Source of the DNA: an uncultured Eubacteriales bacterium
GTDB taxonomy: Bacteria > Bacillota > Clostridia > Oscillospirales > Acutalibacteraceae
Assembly: GCA_934464585.1 (NCBI GenBank)
Contig: CAKSJY010000002.1
Location: forward strand, 1-64,000
Reading direction: 5' to 3'
Length of the DNA stretch: 64,000 nucleotides
The translations under genes were made by a program, and so were the position numbers. Positions within the stretch are counted from its first letter, which is position 1. Each line of letters starts with the position of its first letter. The notes beneath the pieces were generated by a model. That model did no database searches. It was not told the DNA's origin and saw only the letters and a program-made list of their open reading frames with translations. Shown piece by piece: positions 53,801 to 62,707 of this stretch.

Positions 53801-54550
53801 CTTGAAGTTCATCTAGGATATGCTGCAAAAGCATTGGGCTGGAAAATCATGACTCCTGTTTTTGATGGTGCACATGAAGAAGATATATTTGAATGCTTTG
53901 AAAAAGCAGGATACGACAGAAGCGGAAAAACATGGCTTAAAGACGGTAGAACAGGTGAATATTTCGATAATCCTGTTACCGTAGGATATATGTATTATCT
54001 AAAACTCCACCACCTTGTTGATGATAAAATTCACGCAAGATCTACAGGACCATACTCTCTTGTTACACAGCAACCTTTGGGTGGTAAAGCTCAGTTTGGT
54101 GGCCAACGTTTTGGAGAGATGGAAGTTTGGGCACTTGAAGCTTACGGTGCGGCATATACACTACAAGAAATATTGACAGTTAAGTCTGACGATGTTGTCG
54201 GTCGTGTAAAAGCATATGAATCAATTGTAAAAGGCAAAAATATTCCAACACCGGGAATACCTGAATCATTTAAGGTATTAATCAAAGAATTGCAATCTTT
54301 GGGACTAAATGTAGAAGTTTTAGATAAAGATTCAAATGTAATAGATTTGATGCAAAACTTTAATGAAGATGATATAAATATAGCTTCAGAAGATGATCAA
54401 CTTGATGAACCTCAAGTTATGACAGATCTAGAGGGCTATACACTTGAAAATAACGATGATGGCGACATTGAAAGCGGATTAGATGAATCATCGATTTTTG
54501 ATATGGAAATAGATAACGAGGATCTTGGCGGTCAACCAGAGGAAATGTAA
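50831..54550 (+). CDS. rpoB: DNA-directed RNA polymerase subunit beta, RpoB
   Basis: RpoB forms one half of the RNA polymerase catalytic cleft. The protein contains LEMPNLIEVQKNSY near the start, the rifampicin-region SPLSQFMDQNNPLAELTHKR and LGPGGLSRDRAGFEVRD, MGANMQRQAVPLL, and the C-terminal GGKAQFGGQRFGEMEVWALE. Two starts are possible. The ATG at 50810 has AAAGG seven bases upstream, but the ATG at 50831 (MVNVKPV) matches the N-terminus I know from Clostridia and has GGAGTG ten bases upstream. A very acidic tail of about 60 residues follows the family's usual end. The normal upstream neighbours rplJ and rplL are absent. Confidence 0.97.
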   Translation: MVNVKPVHLGKTERMSFSHIDEALEMPNLIEVQKNSYKWLIEEGLKEVFKDVSGITDYTGNLVLDFIDYHVDMANPNYSVEECKERDATYSVPLKVRARLINKETGEIKESDVFMGEFPLMTDSGTFVINGAERVIVSQLVRSPGVYYKMEYDKAGKELFSSTVIPNRGAWLEYENDANDIFYVRIDKNRKIPVTVLIRAMGLSTNEEILEYFGEDDRIRATLEKDTCTNTEEALIEIYRKLRPSEPPTVESAQSHINSLFFDCKRYDISRVGRHKYNKKLGVSERITGVKATRPVINPMTGELIIDADKVISKEKAQEIEDAGVSCVYIKLEDEKEVKVISNGMVDISKFVDFDAEKECGINERVRFSVLANILENAASEEELKEKIASEKDELIPKHIIIDDIFASINYMNCLACGLGSTDDIDHLGNRRIRSVGELLQNQFRIGFSRLERVIRERMTLQAQDLEILTPHSLINIRPVVAAIKEFFGSSPLSQFMDQNNPLAELTHKRRLSALGPGGLSRDRAGFEVRDVHYSHYGRMCPIETPEGPNIGLISYLATFARINEYGFIEAPFRKVDKETGIVTSEVVYMTTDVEDDYIVAQANEPLDENGRFKNLKVNGRHRGEFVEIERDKADYMDISPKMVVSVATAMIPFLENDDANRALMGANMQRQAVPLLKTEAPIVGTGMEYKAGVDSGVCILSKEPGVVKRVSADEIVVDYDSGKTEIFHVTKFMRSNQGTCINQVPIVNKGQRVEANEVLADGPATCNGEISLGKNALIGFMTWEGYNYEDAVLINEKIVRDDVYTSIHIEEYEMESRDTKLGPEEITRDIPNVNEDLLKDLDENGIIRVGAEVHAGDILVGKVTPKGETELTAEERLLRAIFGEKAREVRDTSLRVPHGEYGIVVDVKVFTRENAQNELQPGVNKVVRCYIAQKRKISVGDKMAGRHGNKGVVSRILPAEDMPFLPDGTPLDIVLNPLGVPSRMNIGQVLEVHLGYAAKALGWKIMTPVFDGAHEEDIFECFEKAGYDRSGKTWLKDGRTGEYFDNPVTVGYMYYLKLHHLVDDKIHARSTGPYSLVTQQPLGGKAQFGGQRFGEMEVWALEAYGAAYTLQEILTVKSDDVVGRVKAYESIVKGKNIPTPGIPESFKVLIKELQSLGLNVEVLDKDSNVIDLMQNFNEDDINIASEDDQLDEPQVMTDLEGYTLENNDDGDIESGLDESSIFDMEIDNEDLGGQPEEM

Positions 54551-54569
54551 TTTATTAGGGGGTTATAAA

Positions 54570-57500
54570 ATGGAATTTAATGTTTTTGAATCCATTAAAA
54601 TAGGGCTTGCATCTCCGGAACAGATAAGAAAGTGGTCATATGGCGAAGTAAAGAAGCCGGAAACCATTAACTATAGAACACTTAAACCGGAGAATGGCGG
54701 ACTTTTCTGTGAACGAATTTTTGGACCACAAAAAGACTGGGAATGCCATTGTGGAAAGTATAAAAGAATTCGTTATAAAGGAAAAATATGTGACAAATGT
54801 GGTGTTGAAGTAACACGTTCAAAGGTTAGAAGAGAACGTATGGGGCATATAGAACTTGCTGCCCCTGTATCACATATTTGGTATTTTAAAGGTATTCCGT
54901 CAAGAATCGGATTGATGCTTGATATTTCCCCTCGAATGCTTGAAAAGGTATTATATTTTGCCTTATATATAGTTACAGATCCGGGAAACTGCAAGGAACT
55001 TACAAAACAACAATTCTTAACAGAAAAAGAATATCGTGATTTGCGCGAAAAATATGAGGATGATTTTGAAGCTATGATGGGTGCTGAAGCTATTAAGAAG
55101 CTTTTGGCTGAAATCGAGTTGGATCCTCTTATAGCGCAGTTAAAAGATGAATTAGTAAATGCTTCTGGTCAGAAACGGATTAGACTTTTAAAGAGACTTG
55201 AAGTAGCAGAAGCTTTTAAGGCTTCTAATAATAGACCGGAATGGATGATTTTAGATGCTATTCCGGTAATCCCACCGGATCTTCGTCCTATGGTTCAATT
55301 AGATGGTGGAAGATTTGCAACATCAGACTTAAACGATTTATATAGAAGAGTTATAAACAGAAACAACAGACTTAGACGTCTTTTAGAGCTTGGTGCACCT
55401 GATATCATAGTTAGAAACGAAAAGCGTATGCTTCAAGAGGCTGTTGATGCTTTGATTGATAATGGCAGAAGAGGAAGACCTGTAACAGGTCCAAATAACA
55501 GACCTCTAAAATCACTTTCTGATATGTTAAAAGGTAAACAGGGACGTTTCCGTCAAAACCTTTTGGGTAAACGTGTTGACTATTCAGGACGTTCGGTTAT
55601 CGTTGTAGGACCTGAACTTAAGATGTATCAGTGTGGTTTACCAAAGGAAATGGCTTTAGAGTTATTTAAACCTTTTGTTATGAAACGTTTAGTTGAAACA
55701 GGAGCTGTCGGAAATATAAAGGCTGCAAGGAAAGCAGTTGAAAGAGCAAAGGCAGAAGTATGGGATGCTTTGGAAATAGTAATTAAGGGACATCCGGTAC
55801 TACTTAACCGTGCACCAACACTTCATAGGCTTGGAATCCAGGCTTTTGAACCGGTACTTGTAGAAGGTCGTGCACTTAAACTTCATCCATTGGTTTGTAC
55901 TGCATATAACGCTGACTTTGACGGTGACCAAATGGCTGTTCACGTTCCGCTTTCTGCAGAGGCTCAGGCTGAAGCAAGGTTCTTGATGCTTGCAGCAGGA
56001 AACCTACTTAAACCATCAGATGGTAGACCGGTTGCGGTTCCGACTCAGGACATGATATTAGGTTCTTACTACTTAACACTTGATAAAGATGGTGAACCTG
56101 GTGAAGGTAAAATCTTTAAAGATGAAGACGAAGCTATTATGGCATATGATGCCAAGGTTATCGGCTTACATGCAAAAATTAAAGTTAGAAGAACTTTAGA
56201 AATAGACGGCAAAAAATGCTCAGGTATAATTGATACAACTGTAGGAAGAATTATATTTAATCATCCTATACCACAAGATTTAGGATTTGTTGATCGTTCT
56301 ATACCGGAAAATAAGTTTAAGCTTGAAATAGATTTCTTGGTTGGTAAGAAACAACTTGGAAAAATTATAGATAAATGCATTAAAGTACACGGAACACAAA
56401 TTACTTCTGAAGTTCTTGATAACATTAAGGCTCAGGGCTTTAAGTATTCTACTAAGGGCGCAATAACAGTTGCAGTATGTGATGCTGTTATTCCTCCGGC
56501 TAAAAAAGAGATTTTAGCTAAGGCGGAGGAAGATGTCGATAAGGTTGTTAAACAATTTAGAAGAGGATTTATTTCAAATGAAGAACGTTGTGACAGAGTT
56601 CTTAAAATTTGGGATAAGGCTACAAATGATGTAACTGCAGCTCTACAAGCAAACTTAGATAAACATAACCCGATATTCATGATGGCAGATTCCGGTGCCC
56701 GTGGTTCTATGAGTCAGATTCGTCAGCTTGCAGGTATGCGTGGACTTATTGCTAATACATCAGGTAAGACGATTGAAATCCCGATTCGTGCTAATTATCG
56801 TGAAGGTCTAAATATTTTGGAATACTTTATTTCTTCTCGTGGTGCGAGAAAAGGTCTTGCTGATACAGCTCTACGTACTGCAGACTCAGGTTACTTAACT
56901 CGTCGTTTGGTAGACGTATCTCAAGATGTTATTATAAGAGAAGATGATTGCGGGGCAACAGAAGGTCTTGAAATCTTTGAAATTAAAGATGGAAACGAAG
57001 TTATTGAGTCATTCCATGAAAGACTATTGGGTAGATACTTGTGTGAAGACTTTGTAGATAAGAAAACAGGCGAAGTTCTTGTATCTAAGGACAAAATGAT
57101 AGATGACAAAGATGCAGATATAATTGTAAACTCCGGCGTAGAAAAGATTAGCATACGTTCAATCCTTGGATGTAAAGCTAAGTATGGTGCTTGTAAAAAA
57201 TGCTATGGTTCAAACCTTGCAAATGGTATGCCTGTTACAGTCGGTGAGGCTGTTGGTATCATCGCTGCTCAGTCCATCGGCGAGCCTGGTACACAGCTTA
57301 CAATGAGAACGTTCCACACCGGTGGTGTTGCGAGTGCTGAAGATATTACTCAAGGTTTGCCACGTATCGAGGAATTATTTGAGGGAAGAAAACCAAAGCA
57401 TGTTGCAATTATAAGTGAAATTTCCGGTAAGGTACGTTTTGAGGAAATAAAGAGGAATAAACACGCAGTTATTTATAACGATAAAACTGGGGAAGAAAAA

Positions 57501-58121
57501 TCATATTTGATTCCTTTTGGATCAAGGCTAAAAGTTGAAGAAGGACAGGAAATCAGTGCCGGAGATCTACTTACAGAGGGCTCTGTTAATCCCCATGATG
57601 TCTTAGCTATAAAAGGAGTTAAGGCAGTACAGAACTATCTAATTCAAGAAGTTCAAAGGGTTTATCGTATGCAAGGTGTTGATATTAATGATAAGCATAT
57701 TGAAGTTATTGTCAGCCAGATGTTAAGAAAAGTTAAACTAAATAAACAGGGCGATACTTCTCTATTACCTGAAGCATTAATAGAAAAGAGTGAATTTATT
57801 AAGGCAAATGAAGAAATCCAAAGAAGAATAGATAATGGTGAGAAATCGCTTGAAAAGGCGGTAGCAACTCCTGTTCTATTAGGTATTACTAAGGCTTCGC
57901 TTGCAACAGAATCATTCTTATCAGCAGCTTCATTCCAGGAAACAACAAGAGTTCTTACAGATGCTGCAATAAAAGGAAAAGTAGATCCATTATTAGGTCT
58001 AAAAGAAAATGTTATTATTGGTAAACTTGTTCCGGCAGGTACAGGTATGGAAAGATATAGAAATATAGAGATTGAAAGTACTGCTAATAATAATTTAGAG
58101 AATGATATAACAATCGAATAA
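54570..58121 (+). CDS. rpoC: DNA-directed RNA polymerase subunit beta', RpoC
   Basis: RpoC carries the catalytic Mg site. The 1183-residue protein has the N-terminal zinc ribbon CHCGKYKRIRYKGKICDKC, the active-site NADFDGDQMAVH, the bridge-helix/trigger-loop region GLIANTSGKTIEIPIRANYR, and a second zinc site ending in CKKCYG. The open frame reaches back to 54525 inside rpoB, but the ATG at 54570 has AGGGGG eight bases upstream and matches the family start (MEFNVFESIKIGLASPEQIR). It is 19 bp after rpoB. A terminator follows; rpsL, usually next, is missing. Confidence 0.98.
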   Translation: MEFNVFESIKIGLASPEQIRKWSYGEVKKPETINYRTLKPENGGLFCERIFGPQKDWECHCGKYKRIRYKGKICDKCGVEVTRSKVRRERMGHIELAAPVSHIWYFKGIPSRIGLMLDISPRMLEKVLYFALYIVTDPGNCKELTKQQFLTEKEYRDLREKYEDDFEAMMGAEAIKKLLAEIELDPLIAQLKDELVNASGQKRIRLLKRLEVAEAFKASNNRPEWMILDAIPVIPPDLRPMVQLDGGRFATSDLNDLYRRVINRNNRLRRLLELGAPDIIVRNEKRMLQEAVDALIDNGRRGRPVTGPNNRPLKSLSDMLKGKQGRFRQNLLGKRVDYSGRSVIVVGPELKMYQCGLPKEMALELFKPFVMKRLVETGAVGNIKAARKAVERAKAEVWDALEIVIKGHPVLLNRAPTLHRLGIQAFEPVLVEGRALKLHPLVCTAYNADFDGDQMAVHVPLSAEAQAEARFLMLAAGNLLKPSDGRPVAVPTQDMILGSYYLTLDKDGEPGEGKIFKDEDEAIMAYDAKVIGLHAKIKVRRTLEIDGKKCSGIIDTTVGRIIFNHPIPQDLGFVDRSIPENKFKLEIDFLVGKKQLGKIIDKCIKVHGTQITSEVLDNIKAQGFKYSTKGAITVAVCDAVIPPAKKEILAKAEEDVDKVVKQFRRGFISNEERCDRVLKIWDKATNDVTAALQANLDKHNPIFMMADSGARGSMSQIRQLAGMRGLIANTSGKTIEIPIRANYREGLNILEYFISSRGARKGLADTALRTADSGYLTRRLVDVSQDVIIREDDCGATEGLEIFEIKDGNEVIESFHERLLGRYLCEDFVDKKTGEVLVSKDKMIDDKDADIIVNSGVEKISIRSILGCKAKYGACKKCYGSNLANGMPVTVGEAVGIIAAQSIGEPGTQLTMRTFHTGGVASAEDITQGLPRIEELFEGRKPKHVAIISEISGKVRFEEIKRNKHAVIYNDKTGEEKSYLIPFGSRLKVEEGQEISAGDLLTEGSVNPHDVLAIKGVKAVQNYLIQEVQRVYRMQGVDINDKHIEVIVSQMLRKVKLNKQGDTSLLPEALIEKSEFIKANEEIQRRIDNGEKSLEKAVATPVLLGITKASLATESFLSAASFQETTRVLTDAAIKGKVDPLLGLKENVIIGKLVPAGTGMERYRNIEIESTANNNLENDITIE

Positions 58122-58135
58122 TATAGTTTAATAAT

Positions 58136-58180
58136 AAAAAATGCCATACAAGCAAATAATCTTGCTTGTGTGGCATTTTT
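58136..58180 (+). terminator. terminator of rpoBC
   Basis: AAAAATGCCA and TGGCATTTTT, with an inner ACAAGCA/TGCTTGT helix, form a long stem with one mismatch, followed by T residues. It lies 15 bp after the rpoC stop. Confidence 0.94.
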
Positions 58181-58198
58181 ATTATAGGTAAAAATAAT

Positions 58199-58230
58199 AA
58201 GCAGGATAATTTCATAGGATTATCCTGCTT
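58199..58230. repeat. second hairpin downstream of rpoC
   Basis: AAGCAGGATAAT and ATTATCCTGCTT form a perfect 12-bp stem around TTCATAGG. There is no T tract on the plus strand, so it is not a classical terminator. It may be a back-up or a 3' end stabiliser. From here to 58459 the DNA is AT-rich and I see no gene or clear signal. Confidence 0.6.
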
Positions 58231-58459
58231 GTCCTGTTAGTACCTTTTCTAATTTATTTAAAATGATATTTAGTACAGTACATATACAAATTTTGTGGTT
58301 GAAAAGTATATATGAAAATTCATATAGTTGAATAAATGTTTAATAGTAATAAAATAATTACAGCATAAAATTAATATCAATGGTTTTGATGTTGTAATTA
58401 AATGCAAAATTAATTACTGTATTAATAGTGTTAATTTATAACAATGTGTTTATATACTG

Positions 58460-58924
58460 TTATTTATATGTGGCGGTTGGTATATGATCTTCGATATATA
58501 AGGTTATTTCAGAAATAGATGAGAGGTTTAGCCTTTCCCATACATATTCCTTCTGGTCTTTGTCTAAGGCTTTAATATCATAAAGCTTATTTTTGCTTAT
58601 AGACTTAAATGTAATTAAAGATGAAGAGCCATTAGCTAAAGACTTGCTTTCATTAATAAAGCTTGCAGACCATTTTTCTTCTTTATTTTCGGATATAGAA
58701 AGATCCAAAAGTTCCAATTTTGTTTGGTTTTTAATTCTAACTGTATAATCTTTATCACTTTTAATAGTATCACTATCTAATGTATTACTGGAAACTTCGG
58801 AGGGGGTAGATAGTAATTGTCTTTGCCCAACAGATGATGAGATATTACTTATATCCTCTTTATTTGAACATCCGGATAAAATTATTATAAGAATTACAAA
58901 AGCTAAAAGACAAAATTTTTTCAA
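58460..58924 (-). CDS. lipoprotein of unknown function
   Basis: The 154-residue protein has a basic start, a hydrophobic stretch and the lipobox LSGC at about residues 16-19, so it is a predicted lipoprotein that would be processed by the Lgt in this window. The mature part is Ser-rich near the start. It then has a beta-rich domain of about 100 residues (TVRIKNQTKLELLDLSIS and LANGSSSLITFKSIS), typical of a small immunoglobulin-like or surface-binding fold. It starts with TTG, with GGAGGGGG close upstream. It lies 23 bp after the glycosyltransferase gene on the same strand, so the two may be co-expressed. Confidence 0.7.
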   Translation of the reverse strand: MKKFCLLAFVILIIILSGCSNKEDISNISSSVGQRQLLSTPSEVSSNTLDSDTIKSDKDYTVRIKNQTKLELLDLSISENKEEKWSASFINESKSLANGSSSLITFKSISKNKLYDIKALDKDQKEYVWERLNLSSISEITLYIEDHIPTATYK

Positions 58925-58947
58925 AATACCCCCTCCTAATGTTTACT

Positions 58948-60150
58948 TTAGTTTTTCTTTTCGATTAAATCTTTAATAAGGGCGAATACATATTCACTTG
59001 ATGCTGACTTGTCGAAGCTCTCGCAGGAGCTTTTCATGTCTTTAAGCCTTTTACGATTAGAAAGTAAATTTTCGATAGTCTTAGCACAAGTAGATCCCTT
59101 TTCTAATTTTACTGCCATATTGTTATTAATTAAAAATTCCGCATTTTCTTCTTCCTGGCCGGGAATCGCGTTGAATATAGCCATCGGTAGATTACAAGCG
59201 AGTGCCTCTGAAATAGTAAGGCCACCAGGTTTTGTTATAATGAGATCTGCCACTTGCATATATTTATGAACCTCATTTGTAAAATATATAAGCTTAGTTG
59301 GCTTAGGTTTAGACTCTTGTGTTTTAGAGCTAAAGGCGATTTTTTCGGACAAAGCCTTTGAAACTTTAGATATAGTACTGGAAGTTTCAATGGAATTATC
59401 TAAAAGCTTTTCAAATGCCTCATATAGCTTTTTGTTTCTTCCGGTTATTACTATGATTTGAAAATCAATGTCAATTTTAGTAATGTTATTATAAATTTTC
59501 AAGATATCAGTAACTCCAAAACTACCTGCCATTATTAATATAGTGGGTTTACCTTCAGAAAGTCCAAGTTCAGATAGAGTATTATCTTTATTATTAGAAA
59601 GGTGGAAAGAATCTTCAATTGGAATACCATATGGATAAATAATATCTTTATTAACACCGATATCGACCATCATATCTACCATATCATCGTTGGAAACAAC
59701 GTAAGCATCGACATTATCACCTATCCAAGCCTTATGAGGAGCATAATCTGTCATAATACATACAAGAGGAATGGTTATATTATAGGTATCCTTAAGATTC
59801 GAAACCATTTCAGTTGCAAATGGATGAGTAGATATTATTATATCAGGATTAAATTCACTAAGAAGAGGAATCAATTTTTTGCTAAATAAGCTATTAAAGG
59901 CTGCTAGAAAAGATTTACATATGTCTATATTAGCGGTTTTATACATTGCACCATAAACTTTAGGTGATTTTTTTGCGAGTTGTTCATAGCCTTCTGTTAC
60001 AGTTTTATTTAACAAAGGACTTACGTATTTTAAAGTATCTACGATTTCTACAGTTGAGTTGCTATCATGATTTAAAATATATGTTTTTAGGGCAGAGGAA
60101 GCTCGAAGGTGTCCGCCGCCTGTTGAAGCTGATAATATAAGGATTCTCAT
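58948..60150 (-). CDS. UgtP/MGDG-synthase-like glycosyltransferase
   Basis: The 400-residue GT-B enzyme has the N-terminal acceptor-domain motif ILSASTGGGHLRASSAL and the donor-site motif ITKPGGLTISEALACNLPM, then IPGQEEENAEFL. That matches the diacylglycerol glycosyltransferases UgtP and MGDG synthase, which make glycolipids for membranes and lipoteichoic acid anchors. Some Clostridial relatives act on other lipids, so the acceptor is not certain. The open frame starts at 60162, but the ATG at 60150 has GGAGG five bases upstream. The gene is divergent from the CpsB-like gene. Confidence 0.85.
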   Translation of the reverse strand: MRILILSASTGGGHLRASSALKTYILNHDSNSTVEIVDTLKYVSPLLNKTVTEGYEQLAKKSPKVYGAMYKTANIDICKSFLAAFNSLFSKKLIPLLSEFNPDIIISTHPFATEMVSNLKDTYNITIPLVCIMTDYAPHKAWIGDNVDAYVVSNDDMVDMMVDIGVNKDIIYPYGIPIEDSFHLSNNKDNTLSELGLSEGKPTILIMAGSFGVTDILKIYNNITKIDIDFQIIVITGRNKKLYEAFEKLLDNSIETSSTISKVSKALSEKIAFSSKTQESKPKPTKLIYFTNEVHKYMQVADLIITKPGGLTISEALACNLPMAIFNAIPGQEEENAEFLINNNMAVKLEKGSTCAKTIENLLSNRKRLKDMKSSCESFDKSASSEYVFALIKDLIEKKN

Positions 60151-60240
60151 AAATACCTCCATTTTTAATATATATAAATAATACTACAAAATTCTATATA
60201 ATTCAATGCTGTAATACTATTTATAGTAAGCTTTTGGTAG

Positions 60241-60269
60241 TTGACAGTATATTAAAACAGTGATAAAAT
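60241..60269 (+). promoter_or_regulatory. sigma-A promoter of the CpsB/C/D-like operon
   Basis: TTGACA and TAAAAT are separated by 17 bp, 40 bp before the first ATG. The -35 is a full match. Confidence 0.65.
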
Positions 60270-60309
60270 TCTAACTATAGTGTTTGAATAATTATATACG
60301 GAGGGGATA

Positions 60310-61020
60310 ATGTATAAATTTATAGATATTCATGATCATATGCTTTGTGCGGTTGATGATGGGGCAAAAAATTTAGATGAATCTATGCAAATGATTGAAA
60401 GAGCATATAATTCAGGGACTAAATCTATTATATTAACTCCGCATTTTAATTTGCGTAGGAATTATTCTACCATAGAAAGAATAAAAGATGAGTTTTTAAA
60501 GTTAAAAGCTGAGGCAAGTAAGAAATTTGTGGATCTTGAATTATATTTAGGAAATGAGATATATTATAGTGTTGATATATTAAATCTTCTTGAAAAAGGT
60601 AAGGCATTAACACTAAATGATTCAGATTATGTACTTATAGAATTTGGAATAAATGAAGATTTTAGTTTTATAAAAAATAGTGTGTTTGAGATCAGGCAAT
60701 TTGGTCTTTTACCTATTATTGCTCATATAGATAGGTTTGAGTGTTTTAAAAATAACGTAGATAGGGTGAGAGAAATAATAGAAGATGGGGCATATGTTCA
60801 GGTCAATGCTTCGTCTGTATTGAAAAAAACAAGGTTTGTGAAAAAAATGTTAAAAAACAACCTTGTGCATTTTATAGCGTCAGATTCACACAATTTAAGT
60901 TCAAGACCTCCAGAATTGCAAGAATGTTTTATCTATGTTAATAAAAAATTTGGTCCAATATATGCTTCTGAACTTTTTCGCAAAAATGCGAAAAAAGTTA
61001 TAGATAATGAACTTATATAA
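60310..61020 (+). CDS. CpsB/YwqE-type tyrosine-protein phosphatase (PHP fold)
   Basis: The 236-residue protein has PHP metal-binding motifs. FIDIHDHMLCAVDDGAKN is at the N-terminus, LTPHF near residue 48, LGNEIYY, PIIAHIDRFE, and ASDSHNL near the C-terminus. Such manganese-dependent enzymes remove phosphate from bacterial tyrosine kinases; the following two genes encode that kinase system. It starts with ATG after GGAGGGG. Confidence 0.92.
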   Translation: MYKFIDIHDHMLCAVDDGAKNLDESMQMIERAYNSGTKSIILTPHFNLRRNYSTIERIKDEFLKLKAEASKKFVDLELYLGNEIYYSVDILNLLEKGKALTLNDSDYVLIEFGINEDFSFIKNSVFEIRQFGLLPIIAHIDRFECFKNNVDRVREIIEDGAYVQVNASSVLKKTRFVKKMLKNNLVHFIASDSHNLSSRPPELQECFIYVNKKFGPIYASELFRKNAKKVIDNELI

Positions 61021-61034
61021 TTAAGGAGGAACAT

Positions 61035-61757
61035 ATGCAGCAACAAGAATTAGAACAATCTGGATTTGAAATTGATATTAAAAGCATGCTTCAATATTTT
61101 TTGCAAAAATTAAAGTATATTATAATATTTGTTGTTATAGGTGCTTTAGCTGCCATGCTTTTTAGTATGTATTTTATTACCCCTAGTTATACTTCGTCGA
61201 CCAAAGTGTATATTTTACAGTCGAATGATGATTCTAAAATAACGCTTGGGAATATTCAAGTGTCAACTCAATTAACAAAAGACTTTGAACAATTGATTAG
61301 CAGTAGAATTATTACAGATGAGGTTGTTTCACGCTTGAATTTATCGACGACTTCAGCACAACTTTCAAAAATGATTTCTGTTTCAAGTGCTAACGATACA
61401 AGAATTGTAGAAATAAGTGTTTCTAATTCTGATCCATATTTGGCGAAAGATATTGCTGACTGTGTTAGAAATGTTGCCTCGGAAAAAGCAGTAGATATAA
61501 TGAATTTGGAGGCTATTAATACAGTAGAAGAAGCAAACTTTCCAGCAACCCCGACATCACCAAATGTTAAATTGAATACTGTGATTGGGGGAATACTAGG
61601 CCTTGTATTATCAACGATTGTATTTATGATAGTGTTTGCTTTAGATGATAAGATAAAAACTGCTAAAGATGTTGAAACTTATTTGAATTTACCTGTTTTA
61701 GCGGTTATACCACGTGACTCGGCTATTAATAAATCGGGCAAAAAAGTTGTTGAATAA
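61035..61757 (+). CDS. CpsC/YveK-type Wzz-domain activator
   Basis: The 240-residue protein has a cytosolic N-terminus, a membrane span at about residues 27-50 and a second at about 180-202, with an extracellular Wzz domain between them. The end of the domain has FPATPTSPNVKLN before the second span. The short cytosolic tail after span two would contact and activate the tyrosine kinase encoded next. AAGGAGG is placed well before the ATG. Confidence 0.88.
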   Translation: MQQQELEQSGFEIDIKSMLQYFLQKLKYIIIFVVIGALAAMLFSMYFITPSYTSSTKVYILQSNDDSKITLGNIQVSTQLTKDFEQLISSRIITDEVVSRLNLSTTSAQLSKMISVSSANDTRIVEISVSNSDPYLAKDIADCVRNVASEKAVDIMNLEAINTVEEANFPATPTSPNVKLNTVIGGILGLVLSTIVFMIVFALDDKIKTAKDVETYLNLPVLAVIPRDSAINKSGKKVVE

Positions 61758-61784
61758 AATATCTTACTTTAGGAGATTTGTTAT

Positions 61785-62462
61785 ATGCAAGTATCATTAA
61801 GAAGGCCTCTTTCTAATGATTTTAGAATGCAGGAGGCATATAAAATATTAAGAACTAATATTCTTTTTTGTGGGAAAAATTTAAGGACTATATTGATCAC
61901 AAGTTGTGTACCTAATGAGGGAAAAACAACTGTTTCGATTAATTTAGCTATTTCTATGGCTGAACTTGGAGAAAAAGTGCTATTAATTGACTGCGACCTT
62001 CGACGTCCTAGCTTGATAAAGGCAGTAGATAGTCGAGTTAATATAAAAGGTCTTTCTCACTACTTTTCCGGTCAAAAAGAGGCATATGAAATTATATATA
62101 ATACAAAGTTTGAAAATTTAGATGTTGTATTTTCGGGAAAGATTCCCCCAAACCCATCGGAACTTTTGGCAAACTCAGACTTTAAACAATTTATTAACAA
62201 TGCTAGAGATAAATATGACTATATTATAATAGATACTCCGCCACTTGGTAGTGTAATTGATAGTGCAATAGTAGCAGAAAATTGTGATGGAGCTATATTA
62301 GTAGTTGAATCTGAAAAAGATAGTTATAAATATGTAAATTCGATAAAAGCACAATTAAGCCGTTCTGGATGTTCTATTTTAGGGGTTGTTCTTAACAAGT
62401 GCTCAGCTAAAAAGGATTCATACTATTACTATAATAAAAAGAATTATTATTATAGTTCATGA
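61785..62462 (+). CDS. CpsD/YwqD-type bacterial tyrosine kinase
   Basis: The 225-residue BY-kinase has Walker A SCVPNEGKTTVSINLAI, Walker A' LLIDCDLRRPS and Walker B YIIIDTPPLG. The C-terminus is a tyrosine cluster (eight Tyr in the last 14 residues), the target for autophosphorylation. Together with the two upstream genes it forms the complete phosphatase-activator-kinase trio. No sugar transferase, flippase or polymerase gene follows in this window. Confidence 0.92.
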   Translation: MQVSLRRPLSNDFRMQEAYKILRTNILFCGKNLRTILITSCVPNEGKTTVSINLAISMAELGEKVLLIDCDLRRPSLIKAVDSRVNIKGLSHYFSGQKEAYEIIYNTKFENLDVVFSGKIPPNPSELLANSDFKQFINNARDKYDYIIIDTPPLGSVIDSAIVAENCDGAILVVESEKDSYKYVNSIKAQLSRSGCSILGVVLNKCSAKKDSYYYYNKKNYYYSS

Positions 62463-62486
62463 TAAAACTTATATTGAAATCTTATA

Positions 62487-62518
62487 CACCTCTTCTAGGT
62501 ACAAACTTAGAAGAGGTG
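62487..62518 (+). repeat. hairpin after the tyrosine kinase gene
   Basis: CACCTCTTCTA and TAGAAGAGGTG form an 11-bp perfect stem around GGTACAAACT with an extra GT/AC pair. There is no T tract. It may stabilise the 3' end or slow transcription before the next hairpin. Confidence 0.55.
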
Positions 62519-62658
62519 ATTTACATATGTAAAAGTATTCTAAAAACAGACAAGATAAAAGGTATATAACTATGATTTAATGAAGAAATTACTGTACGTT
62601 ATTTTACATATCGAGAAATTATAGATGGTAATGTAAAAACAGAAAACTTTACATAAAC

Positions 62659-62692
62659 AAATATGATCACGGTTTTACCGTGGTCATATTTT
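62659..62692. terminator. terminator between the tyrosine-kinase operon and the DUF308-type gene
   Basis: AAATATGATCACGG and CCGTGGTCATATTT form a 14-bp stem with one G-T pair around TTTTA. The stem ends in T residues on the plus strand and A residues before it, so it can work in both directions for these convergent units. Confidence 0.88.
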
Positions 62693-62707
62693 ATACATTA
62701 AGATAAA

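Noticed and set aside
57662..58147. 161-residue minus-strand frame over the rpoC 3' end
   Set aside because: It is antisense to RpoC and starts inside the rpoBC terminator.
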